Of a stretch of 64,000 bases of DNA, positions 22,736 to 31,300 are shown one piece after another. The stretch is from the NCBI GenBank assembly GCA_028715055.1, contig JAQTLE010000002.1, positions 124,001 to 188,000 of the forward strand, read 5' to 3'. Within the stretch, counting starts at the first letter, position 1. The number at the start of each line of letters is the position of its first letter. The DNA is from Sulfurovaceae bacterium. Lineage in GTDB: Bacteria; Campylobacterota; Campylobacteria; Campylobacterales; Sulfurovaceae. The notes beneath the pieces are model-generated. The model saw nothing but the letters and a program-made list of their open reading frames with translations, searched no databases and was not told the DNA's origin. A program made the position numbers and the translations under genes.

Positions 22736-22817
22736 TATTTATCCTTTCGGTAAAATCTATCTATGGCTCGCTCTATCCAAGCACCTATTGACTCGATACG
22801 GTTTTTCATAGTATCTC

Positions 22818-23030
22818 CTATAGTCTTTCCACGATGTATTTTGCGACATCGTAATAATTAAACCCTGCGAGCCTTCCAGCCTCTCTATCTCTGACTACTT
22901 CCCACACCTCTTGGTGTGTCTCGGCGGCCACTTTTTGCACGCTCAGAGAGGTTTGTTTTCGGCTGTATTTTGCTTTCAAGTATCTCACGAGCTGCATGAT
23001 CTTGGCTTCTATCTCGTCTCTCTTTAGCAT
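22818..23030 (-). CDS. hypothetical prophage protein
   Basis: overlapping small early ORFs. Confidence 0.5.
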   Translation of the reverse strand: MLKRDEIEAKIMQLVRYLKAKYSRKQTSLSVQKVAAETHQEVWEVVRDREAGRLAGFNYYDVAKYIVERL

Positions 23031-23251
23031 CTGAGGTCTTTCATGTATTTCGTCTCTGGTGGGTAGATGATGAGCTTATATTTGAGCTCGATACATTCCA
23101 CTACGCCACCGCTCTCTAAGTGTCTGAGCCACTTCTTGACGCTTTCGCTTTGCTTTTTGGTAGGATTACCGCCATGCATAGCATCTGCTATCTCTCCGTG
23201 CGTGGCACTGCCTGCCTTATTCAATATCTTCTTGATCCTTGCTTCCATCAC
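23024..23251 (-). CDS. hypothetical prophage protein, winged-helix-like
   Basis: KILNKAGSATHGEIADAMHGGNPTKKQSESVKKWLRHLESGGVVE. Confidence 0.5.
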   Translation of the reverse strand: MMEARIKKILNKAGSATHGEIADAMHGGNPTKKQSESVKKWLRHLESGGVVECIELKYKLIIYPPETKYMKDLRC

Positions 23252-23496
23252 TCACCTGCCGTTACGGCTTTTGCTTCCAAAAACACCGCGAAATCTTGGA
23301 GCGGAAATCTCACTCGGCTAGATCCACCAGCGGTCTTGATGTATTTTGGCAAGTCCTTGCCTTTTCTCATCCGCGAAGACAGAGCAGCGACTTTGATGCC
23401 TAGCTCGTCTGCCGCCTCTTTTTTACCTAGGGAGTCTTGATCCGGATATTTGGCCCTCAACCCCGCAAGTATTATTTTCGCTTTTTCGTTCATCAT
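23248..23496 (-). CDS. hypothetical HTH-like protein
   Basis: SLGKKEAADELGIKVAALSSRMRKGKDLPKYIKTAGGSSRVRF; start at internal ATG avoids overlap. Confidence 0.5.
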   Translation of the reverse strand: MMNEKAKIILAGLRAKYPDQDSLGKKEAADELGIKVAALSSRMRKGKDLPKYIKTAGGSSRVRFPLQDFAVFLEAKAVTAGE

Positions 23497-23501
23497 TGCT
23501 C

Positions 23502-23696
23502 CTATAAGTGCGTGCATATCAGCTTTGCGACTTGCTTTGGGGTAAATGTAACCAACATCCCCATTGAGCGGTAAGTAGATATCTCTTCTCTTGTGAGATG
23601 AGTCTCGCATATCACAGCCGATATTGACAGTTTGGAAGTTTGATACTTTTTATTGATGTATCTAGCCGGCCTATTTATCTTGGCTTCATGCTTCAT
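23502..23696 (-). CDS. hypothetical prophage protein
   Basis: ORF in operon. Confidence 0.45.
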   Translation of the reverse strand: MKHEAKINRPARYINKKYQTSKLSISAVICETHLTREEISTYRSMGMLVTFTPKQVAKLICTHL

Positions 23697-23961
23697 CGCA
23701 CACTCCTAATATCACCGGGTTAAGATAATGAAAGTCGTCGCACTCTTTTGTCAGTCTCCACTCCTCGCATCTGCTATGATCTGCTACTGCCATATTGTGG
23801 TATTTGCAAGTCAGAAATACATCATCATCTAGTATGCAAGAACGCCCACAAGATGAGCAATTTTTATCTATAGAGAGTTGGATAGTCACTCTTTTTACCG
23901 GCACTTCGTGGATATTTTGCCAGCCTCTCACGCACGCCATCATTCCTTTTGGTTCGCTCAT
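23686..23961 (-). CDS. hypothetical Cys-rich prophage protein
   Basis: CSSCGRSC motif. Confidence 0.5.
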   Translation of the reverse strand: MSEPKGMMACVRGWQNIHEVPVKRVTIQLSIDKNCSSCGRSCILDDDVFLTCKYHNMAVADHSRCEEWRLTKECDDFHYLNPVILGVCDEA

Positions 23962-24077
23962 CTGCCACCTGCCACAAGGTAGTGGTGGGAGTGGATAAAG
24001 CGGGCAAATTCTGCCATCGTGCGTACGCCTTGCACCCTTGCTAGGATCATGGCTAGTTTTCTATTTTGATTGTTCAT
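23958..24077 (-). CDS. 39-aa small protein, first ORF of leftward operon
   Basis: MNNQNRKLAMILARVQGVRTMAEFARFIHSHHYLVAGGR; ATGA overlap with next ORF; below track cutoff. Confidence 0.45.
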   Translation of the reverse strand: MNNQNRKLAMILARVQGVRTMAEFARFIHSHHYLVAGGR

Positions 24078-24233
24078 AACCTCTCCTTTGGTTTTGTTGG
24101 TTTTTTTGTAACCTTGCAGCAATTTATGGTAATTAGCTATAATTACCTATGAATAGATATAAATTGTTGTAATTGGATTATAGACAAATTGTTTTGTCTT
24201 TGTCAAGGCTTTTTGTATAAAAAAAGGAAAAAT

Positions 24234-24890
24234 ATGGAGAATTGGGGTTTAAGATTAAAAGAAATACGCGAAAAAAATGAATTATCACAAAATGACATAG
24301 CAATTCCACTGCAAAAGGATGTAACACAAATAAGCAGATATGAGCGCGGGCAAGGGGCTTCTAAGATGCCAAAATCTTTTAAAGAAGATTTAAAAGAGCT
24401 TTTTACTAATGGCGAATTAAAATATATTGCTGAGGGCGGAGAATTAATTGAAGAAGAGTCCAATATTGTCATGCTCCCATATTATCCGGAAACATATGCC
24501 AGCGCAGGCGGTGGGGCGTTTTCGTATCTGGAAAACAGTGAGCCGATGAGCTTTAGTAGGGATTTTTTAGAGCTGCACCTAGGGCTCAAAACATTTAAAA
24601 ATATATTTATCATCAATGCCACAGGCGATAGTATGGAAGGTACATTTAGTAATGGGGCATTACTATTCGTCAATCCATACGAGAATGAAGACCGCAAGCT
24701 TAGAGACGGCGGCATATATGTGATAGATGTAGATGACACCAGGCTAGTAAAGAGAGTGACTTACAATCCATTGGATCAGTCACACACCCTCATCAGTGAT
24801 AATGCTGTATATGGCAGCATCAAAGTATATAAGTTCAATGAAAGCGCCAAGTTCATCGGCAGGGTAGTAGGTTTTTTTGATAGGGTATAA
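24234..24890 (+). CDS. CI-like repressor with HTH and S24 peptidase domain
   Basis: LRLKEIREKNELSQNDIA; ATGDSMEGTFSNGALLFVN. Confidence 0.9.
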   Translation: MENWGLRLKEIREKNELSQNDIAIPLQKDVTQISRYERGQGASKMPKSFKEDLKELFTNGELKYIAEGGELIEEESNIVMLPYYPETYASAGGGAFSYLENSEPMSFSRDFLELHLGLKTFKNIFIINATGDSMEGTFSNGALLFVNPYENEDRKLRDGGIYVIDVDDTRLVKRVTYNPLDQSHTLISDNAVYGSIKVYKFNESAKFIGRVVGFFDRV

Positions 24891-25065
24891 ATGCCCAAAT
24901 GGCTGAAAGAAAAATTGATAGTTAGCCTGGTATTATGGATTTTTATCATTGTTTTTATGATGTTTAAAAGGATGATTTGGCTTTTTTACATATTTTTTTG
25001 TACATTTTCTTAATTTAGTATATAATTTTTGTTATAATCTTTAAACTAAATAAAAGGGGGTATAA

Positions 25066-25782
25066 ATGGCACTTCTGAAATGTAAAGAATGTGGGTCTAG
25101 CGTAAGTTCCAGTGCAAAAAAATGTCTAAATTGTGGCAAGCCTACTTCTCCGCAAACATCGTGGATGACATGGACGGTTCTTACATTAATCATATTTGGG
25201 GGGCTAGTTTCTGTTACTAATAATCGAGCAAAAAACGATATACAAGCAAATGCCCCATCGACACAGCAAACGGCCGTTCCGACTGTTCCGTTAAGCGCAG
25301 CCCAGAAGCAAGCTAACAAGAAAAATGATGAAGAACGGATGAAAAAAAAGCTTGATGAGATAGAAGACAGATTGTCAGAGAACAACAAATATATGCAAAA
25401 ATACTACGCCAGAGATGACCAGCTGCAAAAAGCGAATGAAGATTATCTATGGGTATTTGCCACAGAAACAGCAACAGATAGCAATCTATCAAAGAGCATT
25501 GTCAAAAAAGCTCTCGCACTCAAACCCAAGATAGAGCAGCAAGCTAGAAAAATGTATGCATCAGTACTGGAGCATAAAATGATGGATGCCAGGCAAGATA
25601 TATCATTCTCCGCCAAAGGCAAAGAAAATAAAACACTATATGTAAAGTGGGTGTTGATGGGGAATGCTACCGCCTATAACTTTCATAAAGAGATAGCAGA
25701 AAAAGCAAGAGGTTATGGCTTTACTAAGGTTGTTTATACTGATGGATATAATGAGACATGGACTTATGATCTTAGATCATAG
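25066..25782 (+). CDS. zinc-ribbon, TM-anchored protein
   Basis: CKECGSSVSSSAKKCLNCG then TM segment and coiled region. Confidence 0.65.
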   Translation: MALLKCKECGSSVSSSAKKCLNCGKPTSPQTSWMTWTVLTLIIFGGLVSVTNNRAKNDIQANAPSTQQTAVPTVPLSAAQKQANKKNDEERMKKKLDEIEDRLSENNKYMQKYYARDDQLQKANEDYLWVFATETATDSNLSKSIVKKALALKPKIEQQARKMYASVLEHKMMDARQDISFSAKGKENKTLYVKWVLMGNATAYNFHKEIAEKARGYGFTKVVYTDGYNETWTYDLRS

Positions 25783-25802
25783 CTTTTTATGATGTTTAAA
25801 AA

Positions 25803-25838
25803 AGAGGTTGTGTCTAGGGGCTGCAACCCCTAGACACA
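25803..25838 (-). terminator. terminator of the minus-strand 5S/micropeptide unit
   Basis: 12-bp stem tgtgtctagggg/cccctagacaca; T6 on minus strand. Confidence 0.75.
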
Positions 25839-25850
25839 GTAGCCATTTAT

Positions 25851-25931
25851 TTAATGAAATAAAAATTTCATTAAATGACCAACTAAAACTAAAAAATACC
25901 CGAATATAATAACAACTTCAATTATAAGCAT
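25851..25931 (-). CDS. 26-aa hydrophobic micropeptide MLIIEVVIIFGYFLVLVGHLMKFLFH
   Basis: strong SD (aggaggt) 5-6 nt upstream, single TM segment. Confidence 0.5.
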   Translation of the reverse strand: MLIIEVVIIFGYFLVLVGHLMKFLFH

Positions 25932-25952
25932 TTAATACCTCCTATATTTACT

Positions 25953-26073
25953 CTATAGGCAATAACCTACTTTCCCATACTAGACAAGCATAGTATCATC
26001 GGCGATTAGAGGCTTGACTTCTAGGTTCGGGATGGATCTAGGTATTTATCCCTCTATCTATCTTCACCTATAG
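25953..26073 (-). rRNA. rrf: 5S rRNA (isolated copy inside the prophage)
   Basis: minus strand reads ctataggtgaag...ccatcccgaacctagaagtcaagcctctaatcgccgatgatac...tgggaaagtaggttattgcctatag; helix I ctatagg/cctatag and helix II tagagg/cctcta preserved. Confidence 0.85.
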
Positions 26074-26080
26074 GCAAAAA

Positions 26081-26117
26081 AAAAGCCCCGGTAGGATTTA
26101 ATCCTACCGGGGCTTTT
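26081..26117. terminator. bidirectional hairpin terminator
   Basis: 17-bp perfect stem aaaagccccggtaggat/atcctaccggggctttt; T9 on minus, T4 on plus. Confidence 0.8.
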
Positions 26118-26350
26118 GAGGTGTTCATGCTAATGTGTTTGCAGACACATATAATAGAACTGTTATTGATCGGGTATGGAGGCTCTTAAGTGGCAACTCC
26201 TCTATATAACTCATTAGGTACATAAAAGAATAGCCTTTAATATACAAATTATAGTGCACCAACCTTAAATCAAAATAAGAAAAAGACCTTTTTATAATGA
26301 CTTTTTAGGTATTTCTTTACTATTTTAGTGTGTTTTTAAACTAAAAGAGG

Positions 26351-26821
26351 CTACTTGCAGCTTTCAACCGCTATTGTTTCAATCTCTCCTGTACGAAGAG
26401 CCTTGCCATAGTCGGTTATTTTTACATTTATTTTATTAACTCCCATTTTGTTAGCTATAGAGCATACATACTCGGCATATCCTTGTTTACCACCACCTTC
26501 ATTCCATATTGCCACATAAAGCCAGTCGCCATCTACCCAAGTCGCATTTTGAGCTTCCGGCTCTTTGTTGGATCTAAAACGCTCTAGTAATTTTTGTTTT
26601 TTAGCCTCTATATCTGCAACTGCTGCCGCTTGTTTATCGGCTGTTTGTTTTCTTTTTTCTGCATCTGCGACGGTTTTGAGCTTCATCTCTGCTTTTGTAT
26701 ATGCTTTTACGTCGGTAGGTTTCGCGTCAGTATTTGGGGTATCTCTAGTTATTATGGCTATTGCAATAAGGGTCAAAACCCCGAATGTAACTATATTTGT
26801 CTTCTTTTTATCATTTGCCAC
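26351..26821 (-). CDS. TM-anchored prophage protein, possible moron
   Basis: N-terminal TM, coiled region, C-terminal globular domain. Confidence 0.55.
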   Translation of the reverse strand: MANDKKKTNIVTFGVLTLIAIAIITRDTPNTDAKPTDVKAYTKAEMKLKTVADAEKRKQTADKQAAAVADIEAKKQKLLERFRSNKEPEAQNATWVDGDWLYVAIWNEGGGKQGYAEYVCSIANKMGVNKINVKITDYGKALRTGEIETIAVESCK

Positions 26822-26865
26822 ACGAATCCCCTTTTATTATTTTTCTAAACTTTTTATAACAATAC

Positions 26866-26895
26866 TTGACAAAGTGTCTATAATTTGTCTATAAT
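26866..26895 (+). promoter_or_regulatory. early rightward promoter
   Basis: TTGACA - 18 bp - TATAAT. Confidence 0.7.
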
Positions 26896-27113
26896 GCCAG
26901 AAGCGACACTCATTAGTTCGCTGTAAGTCCTTTATAATTTAACAACTTTTGTGGTGGGTATCTGCTTCCTTCGAACTAAACAGATACCCGGCACGACACG
27001 AAAATGAGGTGCTTCATATTGTACTTGAAGCTAACTAAAAGAATGTTTATGTATGCCTCTCGGTTCTTGTACCCGCTTGGCGGGGGGCAGACATAAAGCC
27101 AAAAGGGTAAAAT

Positions 27114-27608
27114 ATGAATAAAGATAGACGAACATACCTGGCAGTAGCCAAGGCGATCGACGCTTTCGGTGAAAAACACGAGATAAATGGGCGCGAACAT
27201 ATAGCTAGAGCTATTGGACTCCAAGGCCCAAATGCAGCTATACAACTCTCCAACATCCTAAATACAGAAACTTACAACCCCACAAATCCAAAGCGCCTCA
27301 GCATAGATCATCTTCTTGCTATCATGTTCGAGTTAGATGACGATAACAATATGATGATACTAAATGCTATCGCCGAAGAGTTTGGATACAACATCACTAA
27401 AGCCAAAAGCGACAAACCAAACAAAACAAACGTTTCAAAGGTTTTTAGCTCAGTCCTTGAGCTTAATCAGGGGCATGGGGAGCTATCCCGTGTCTTAAAT
27501 GAGAGTATTATAGATGGCGAGATAGACGAAGATGAGAAGATCAGGCTCCAAAAAGAAATATTAGATCTCAAAACCGCGGTTAGAGCTCTAGAGGAGTTGG
27601 TACGATGA
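27114..27608 (+). CDS. phage regulatory protein (CII-like)
   Basis: HIARAIGLQGPNAAIQLSNILNTETYNPTNPKRLSIDHLLAI. Confidence 0.55.
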   Translation: MNKDRRTYLAVAKAIDAFGEKHEINGREHIARAIGLQGPNAAIQLSNILNTETYNPTNPKRLSIDHLLAIMFELDDDNNMMILNAIAEEFGYNITKAKSDKPNKTNVSKVFSSVLELNQGHGELSRVLNESIIDGEIDEDEKIRLQKEILDLKTAVRALEELVR

Positions 27609-27859
27609 GTGATACAAAACTTCCACCTCCAGGATCTCAATCCCGACAGATTTATGAGATACTTAAATCCGGCGGGACAATTACCGCATATCATGCAGCT
27701 ACTGAGCTTGGTATATTATGCCTTGCCCAACGCATCTATGACCTTCAAAACAAATATAACATCACGATATATACTAAGACAGCAGAAAACAAAGCCAAAG
27801 GAAGGCATTGGACCATTTATAGCATGAAACCGTTTGAGGCGCAAAATGGATCTTTATAG
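27605..27859 (+). CDS. helix-turn-helix protein
   Basis: SQSRQIYEILKSGGTITAYHAATELGILCLAQRIYDLQNKYNI. Confidence 0.65.
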   Translation: MSDTKLPPPGSQSRQIYEILKSGGTITAYHAATELGILCLAQRIYDLQNKYNITIYTKTAENKAKGRHWTIYSMKPFEAQNGSL

Positions 27860-29171
27860 TGCCAATATTGAAAGAGCGATATTAAGCGCCATTATTTTTG
27901 ATAACGATAAATTCAACGATGTAGATGGTGTGCTTGATGTAGATAGTTTTTATTTCCAATTGCACAGAACAATATTTGAGATAATGATAGAGCTAGACGC
28001 AGCCAAAAAACCTATCTGCGAAGAGTTTATCATCTCTGGGCTTATGAAAAAAGAGGTTTTTGACGAGCAGGGATTTTTAGAACTCTTATCGTCAAACCCA
28101 GTCACAGACATAGACGCATACGCATCAGAGCTTAATGAACTCTCAAAGCGCAGGCTACTTGTGAATCTAAGCATCAAGTCCAAGCAATTAGCATCAGAGA
28201 GCGATGACGACAGCGATACTATACTAGCAGCAGTTAGTAGTGAGCTAGACAAGATCATGGATGTCGGTGCAGTTAATGGGCTTTTTGGTATGGATACAAT
28301 CATTAAGAAGCTTGAGCAAAAGATGAGTGAAGCCGTAGATCATGGCAATATCGTTGGATACAAGACAGGCATAAATAGTCTTGATACTATGATAGGTGGT
28401 TTTGAGCCTGGAGATTTAGTGATGATTGCTGCACGCCCTAGCATGGGCAAGACCAGCCTCGCTACTGAAATAGTAGAATACAGTCTCAACCATGGTGTTG
28501 GTGTACTTTTTGATAGTTTAGAGATGGATAGCTATAAGATCATGAGACGGCTCATCTCGGCAAGAAGCGACGAGAGCATAACTAACATCAAGCGTGGTCT
28601 TGTGCGTGATTTTGCCAAGTTTAAAGAAGCAAAAGAATTTTATCTAAAAGCTCCTCTGCATCTGCATGATAAATCGTATATCCCTATTGCTCAACTCAGA
28701 GCCAAAGCTATCAAAATATTTCGTAAAAATCCAAATGTAAAATTATGGGTTATAGATCATTTGCGATATATCAAACTCCCTGGGCTAAACATTCCCCAAG
28801 AACTTAGCGCGGCTATGAAAGTGCTAAAAGCTACAGCCAAGGAATATGGCGTGGTAGTGATCGCGTTATCACAGCTCAACAGAGCCAATGAGTCCAGAGT
28901 CAACAAGCGTCCGATGTTAAGCGATCTGCGCGATAGCGGCGCTGTAGAAGAGGATGCGGATGTGGTTATATTTTGCCATAGAGAAAGTTATTATCGACGA
29001 GCAGAAAGCGAAAGAGAGCCTGATGTGGCAGAAGCTGAACTTATAGTAGGTAAGAACAGAGATGGAGCAACTGGGGTGAATAAGTGTTATTTTGATGCTC
29101 CACATGCTAGGTTTCAAAATATATCTTATGGATACAACACCAATGAAACTCACGGGATGCCTACAATATGA
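27846..29171 (+). CDS. DnaB-like replicative helicase
   Basis: GFEPGDLVMIAARPSMGKTSLA Walker A; DnaB-like motifs. Confidence 0.92.
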   Translation: MDLYSANIERAILSAIIFDNDKFNDVDGVLDVDSFYFQLHRTIFEIMIELDAAKKPICEEFIISGLMKKEVFDEQGFLELLSSNPVTDIDAYASELNELSKRRLLVNLSIKSKQLASESDDDSDTILAAVSSELDKIMDVGAVNGLFGMDTIIKKLEQKMSEAVDHGNIVGYKTGINSLDTMIGGFEPGDLVMIAARPSMGKTSLATEIVEYSLNHGVGVLFDSLEMDSYKIMRRLISARSDESITNIKRGLVRDFAKFKEAKEFYLKAPLHLHDKSYIPIAQLRAKAIKIFRKNPNVKLWVIDHLRYIKLPGLNIPQELSAAMKVLKATAKEYGVVVIALSQLNRANESRVNKRPMLSDLRDSGAVEEDADVVIFCHRESYYRRAESEREPDVAEAELIVGKNRDGATGVNKCYFDAPHARFQNISYGYNTNETHGMPTI

Positions 29172-29959
29172 GAGATAAATACCTTAGCATGCCAACTGAC
29201 TATATTGGTGAATTAAAAGAGAGTGGCAAGAATTTTAAGGCCATGTGCTTCATGGATTATTATTATGATGTGGAATACAAAAGGGTTAAGTCATACGAGG
29301 ATTATCGCAAGGATTGGGGGCTAACTAGTAAAGGGTCTGTTTTTAAATGGATAGCAGAATTCAAGAACGAAATAGAGCGGTATTTTAACTTTTGGGTGAT
29401 GAAAAATAATCAACACTATAGCTCTGTCAAAAAATCGAGTGAACGCAAAGTGAACGGCAAGTGTACGATTGAACACCCACAAACTCCCACCACACCGAGA
29501 GTTTTAGAAAGTAATGGAACGGCAAGTGAACGGCAAGTGAACAAGTCTAATATAATAGTAGTAGAAAAAGGAGAAGATCATAAATTTAGAACAATATTTT
29601 CTCTCTTTGGTTTCTTTGGAATGTCTGGCAAAAGAAGTGAAGCTTTAGATATATATGAGAAGATTGACGATATAGAGTTTGAAAATCTAGTCTATGCAAT
29701 TAGAATGTATCTCAATGATAGCCGTATAACTCATAAGCTTTGGCTCCCGAACTTCCTAAAAGAAAAGATATATGTGAACTATATGAAACAAACTTTTAAA
29801 ATATTTATAAACGGCGAGTGGAAAATAGGCAAATATGATGCTGCAAAAGAAGTGTTTGAGACGCAAGAACAGAACTATAAACTAACCAAACAAAGAATAA
29901 ATGAGCTGCTTGACAGCAAAGAGCTTGAGTTTATTACACAAGAGGTGGCCGTGGCATGA
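29168..29959 (+). CDS. putative replication protein containing iteron-like repeats
   Basis: follows DnaB; internal repeats at 29438-29544. Confidence 0.45.
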   Translation: MRDKYLSMPTDYIGELKESGKNFKAMCFMDYYYDVEYKRVKSYEDYRKDWGLTSKGSVFKWIAEFKNEIERYFNFWVMKNNQHYSSVKKSSERKVNGKCTIEHPQTPTTPRVLESNGTASERQVNKSNIIVVEKGEDHKFRTIFSLFGFFGMSGKRSEALDIYEKIDDIEFENLVYAIRMYLNDSRITHKLWLPNFLKEKIYVNYMKQTFKIFINGEWKIGKYDAAKEVFETQEQNYKLTKQRINELLDSKELEFITQEVAVA

Positions 29960-30246
29960 CAGTAATATTGCATGATGGATATTTCATTGGGACTTGGCTG
30001 GCTAGAGAGTTTGGACTTCCTACCAACTATTTTTCTATCATCAATAGCAAAGCACCAAAGACATTGCATAGAGAGATTGATGTTGCTATGTTTGCCGGTT
30101 TGGTGTTTGTAAAGCTGCCAAGTAAGGTGGTTGAATATATCAGGGCAGGGTATATCACAGCTAAGATAGAGCCCGATGATGATCTAAACATGTATGAGTA
30201 TATCCTTGAGATTACGATCAATACAAAGATAGGATTTTGGATATGA
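29956..30246 (+). CDS. hypothetical prophage protein
   Basis: ORF in operon. Confidence 0.5.
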   Translation: MTVILHDGYFIGTWLAREFGLPTNYFSIINSKAPKTLHREIDVAMFAGLVFVKLPSKVVEYIRAGYITAKIEPDDDLNMYEYILEITINTKIGFWI

Positions 30247-30653
30247 AAAGAATTTGTCCCATACATGGAATACACTCAGAGACTAGGTGTCCGAAGTGCC
30301 ATAAACAAACAGCCAAAACCTACGATAAAACCAAAAGAGTAAATGCAAAATTTTATCATTCCAAGGAATGGAAAGAGGTCAGGGAGATACAGCTTAAAAG
30401 AAATCCTGTATGTTGTGTAGATGGATGTGGCAAGCCTGCCGTGATAGTGGACCATGACGAAGAGATAGAAGACGGCGGATGTAAGCTATGTCTTGATAAT
30501 CTACGATCCATGTGTATATCTTGCCATAATATCAAAACCAAAAAAGCTAAGGCAGCTAGGGAGGGGCGGTCTAAATCTCTACAGAACTCAAGCCCCAACA
30601 CCGACGCCCCTCCTAAACTTTCACAAAATGTATTTTTGAGGGGTACCCTATGA
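30237..30653 (+). CDS. HNH endonuclease
   Basis: VCCVDGCGKPAVIVDHDEEIEDGG...LRSMCISCHNIKTKKA. Confidence 0.85.
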   Translation: MDMKRICPIHGIHSETRCPKCHKQTAKTYDKTKRVNAKFYHSKEWKEVREIQLKRNPVCCVDGCGKPAVIVDHDEEIEDGGCKLCLDNLRSMCISCHNIKTKKAKAAREGRSKSLQNSSPNTDAPPKLSQNVFLRGTL

Positions 30654-31300
30654 GTATTGAACAAAATATAACAAAAGATAAAAATATAACAAAAAATAGC
30701 TTCCCAAAAGAGAGAAAAGAATATAAAAAAGATGAAGAGATAGACTGGGGCAGCGTACAGTTTGAGTATGAAAATATAAAAATAAGCGATGTGAAGCTAG
30801 CTGAAAAATATGGCACTTATAGCGTAAATATAAAACGAAAAGCTACTGAGGGCAACTGGTTAAAGTTTAAAAAACAAATTGATACCACCCCTGCAAAAAA
30901 TCTAATACCGGCTCACACTGAACAGATACTGGGAACGATAGCACTTCGCAAGATAAAAGAGATAAGGGATGAGCTTGGTGCTAATTACAGCACGGTTGAC
31001 GAAGCTCTAATAGTGATGTATGGCAAAACATACCAACGTTATCTTGAACTTGAAGCAATAGTAGACAAGGATGGATATGTAAAAATGAGTCCAAAGACAG
31101 GGGGTACATATATAAATCCATATTTTTCGTCACTATTAGCCGTTGAAAAAAGTCTTTTGAACGTGGGCGATAAGCTCGGGCTTTCAATAGAGTCAAGAAA
31201 GAAACTAGGGATACTAATAGGGGATCATGACGATAAAGCCAAGGGGCTGTTTGATATGCTCGATGATTTTAATAAACAGTCTATGGATGTGGATATATGA
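30650..31300 (+). CDS. terminase small subunit
   Basis: HTH region and position before large terminase. Confidence 0.65.
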   Translation: MSIEQNITKDKNITKNSFPKERKEYKKDEEIDWGSVQFEYENIKISDVKLAEKYGTYSVNIKRKATEGNWLKFKKQIDTTPAKNLIPAHTEQILGTIALRKIKEIRDELGANYSTVDEALIVMYGKTYQRYLELEAIVDKDGYVKMSPKTGGTYINPYFSSLLAVEKSLLNVGDKLGLSIESRKKLGILIGDHDDKAKGLFDMLDDFNKQSMDVDI

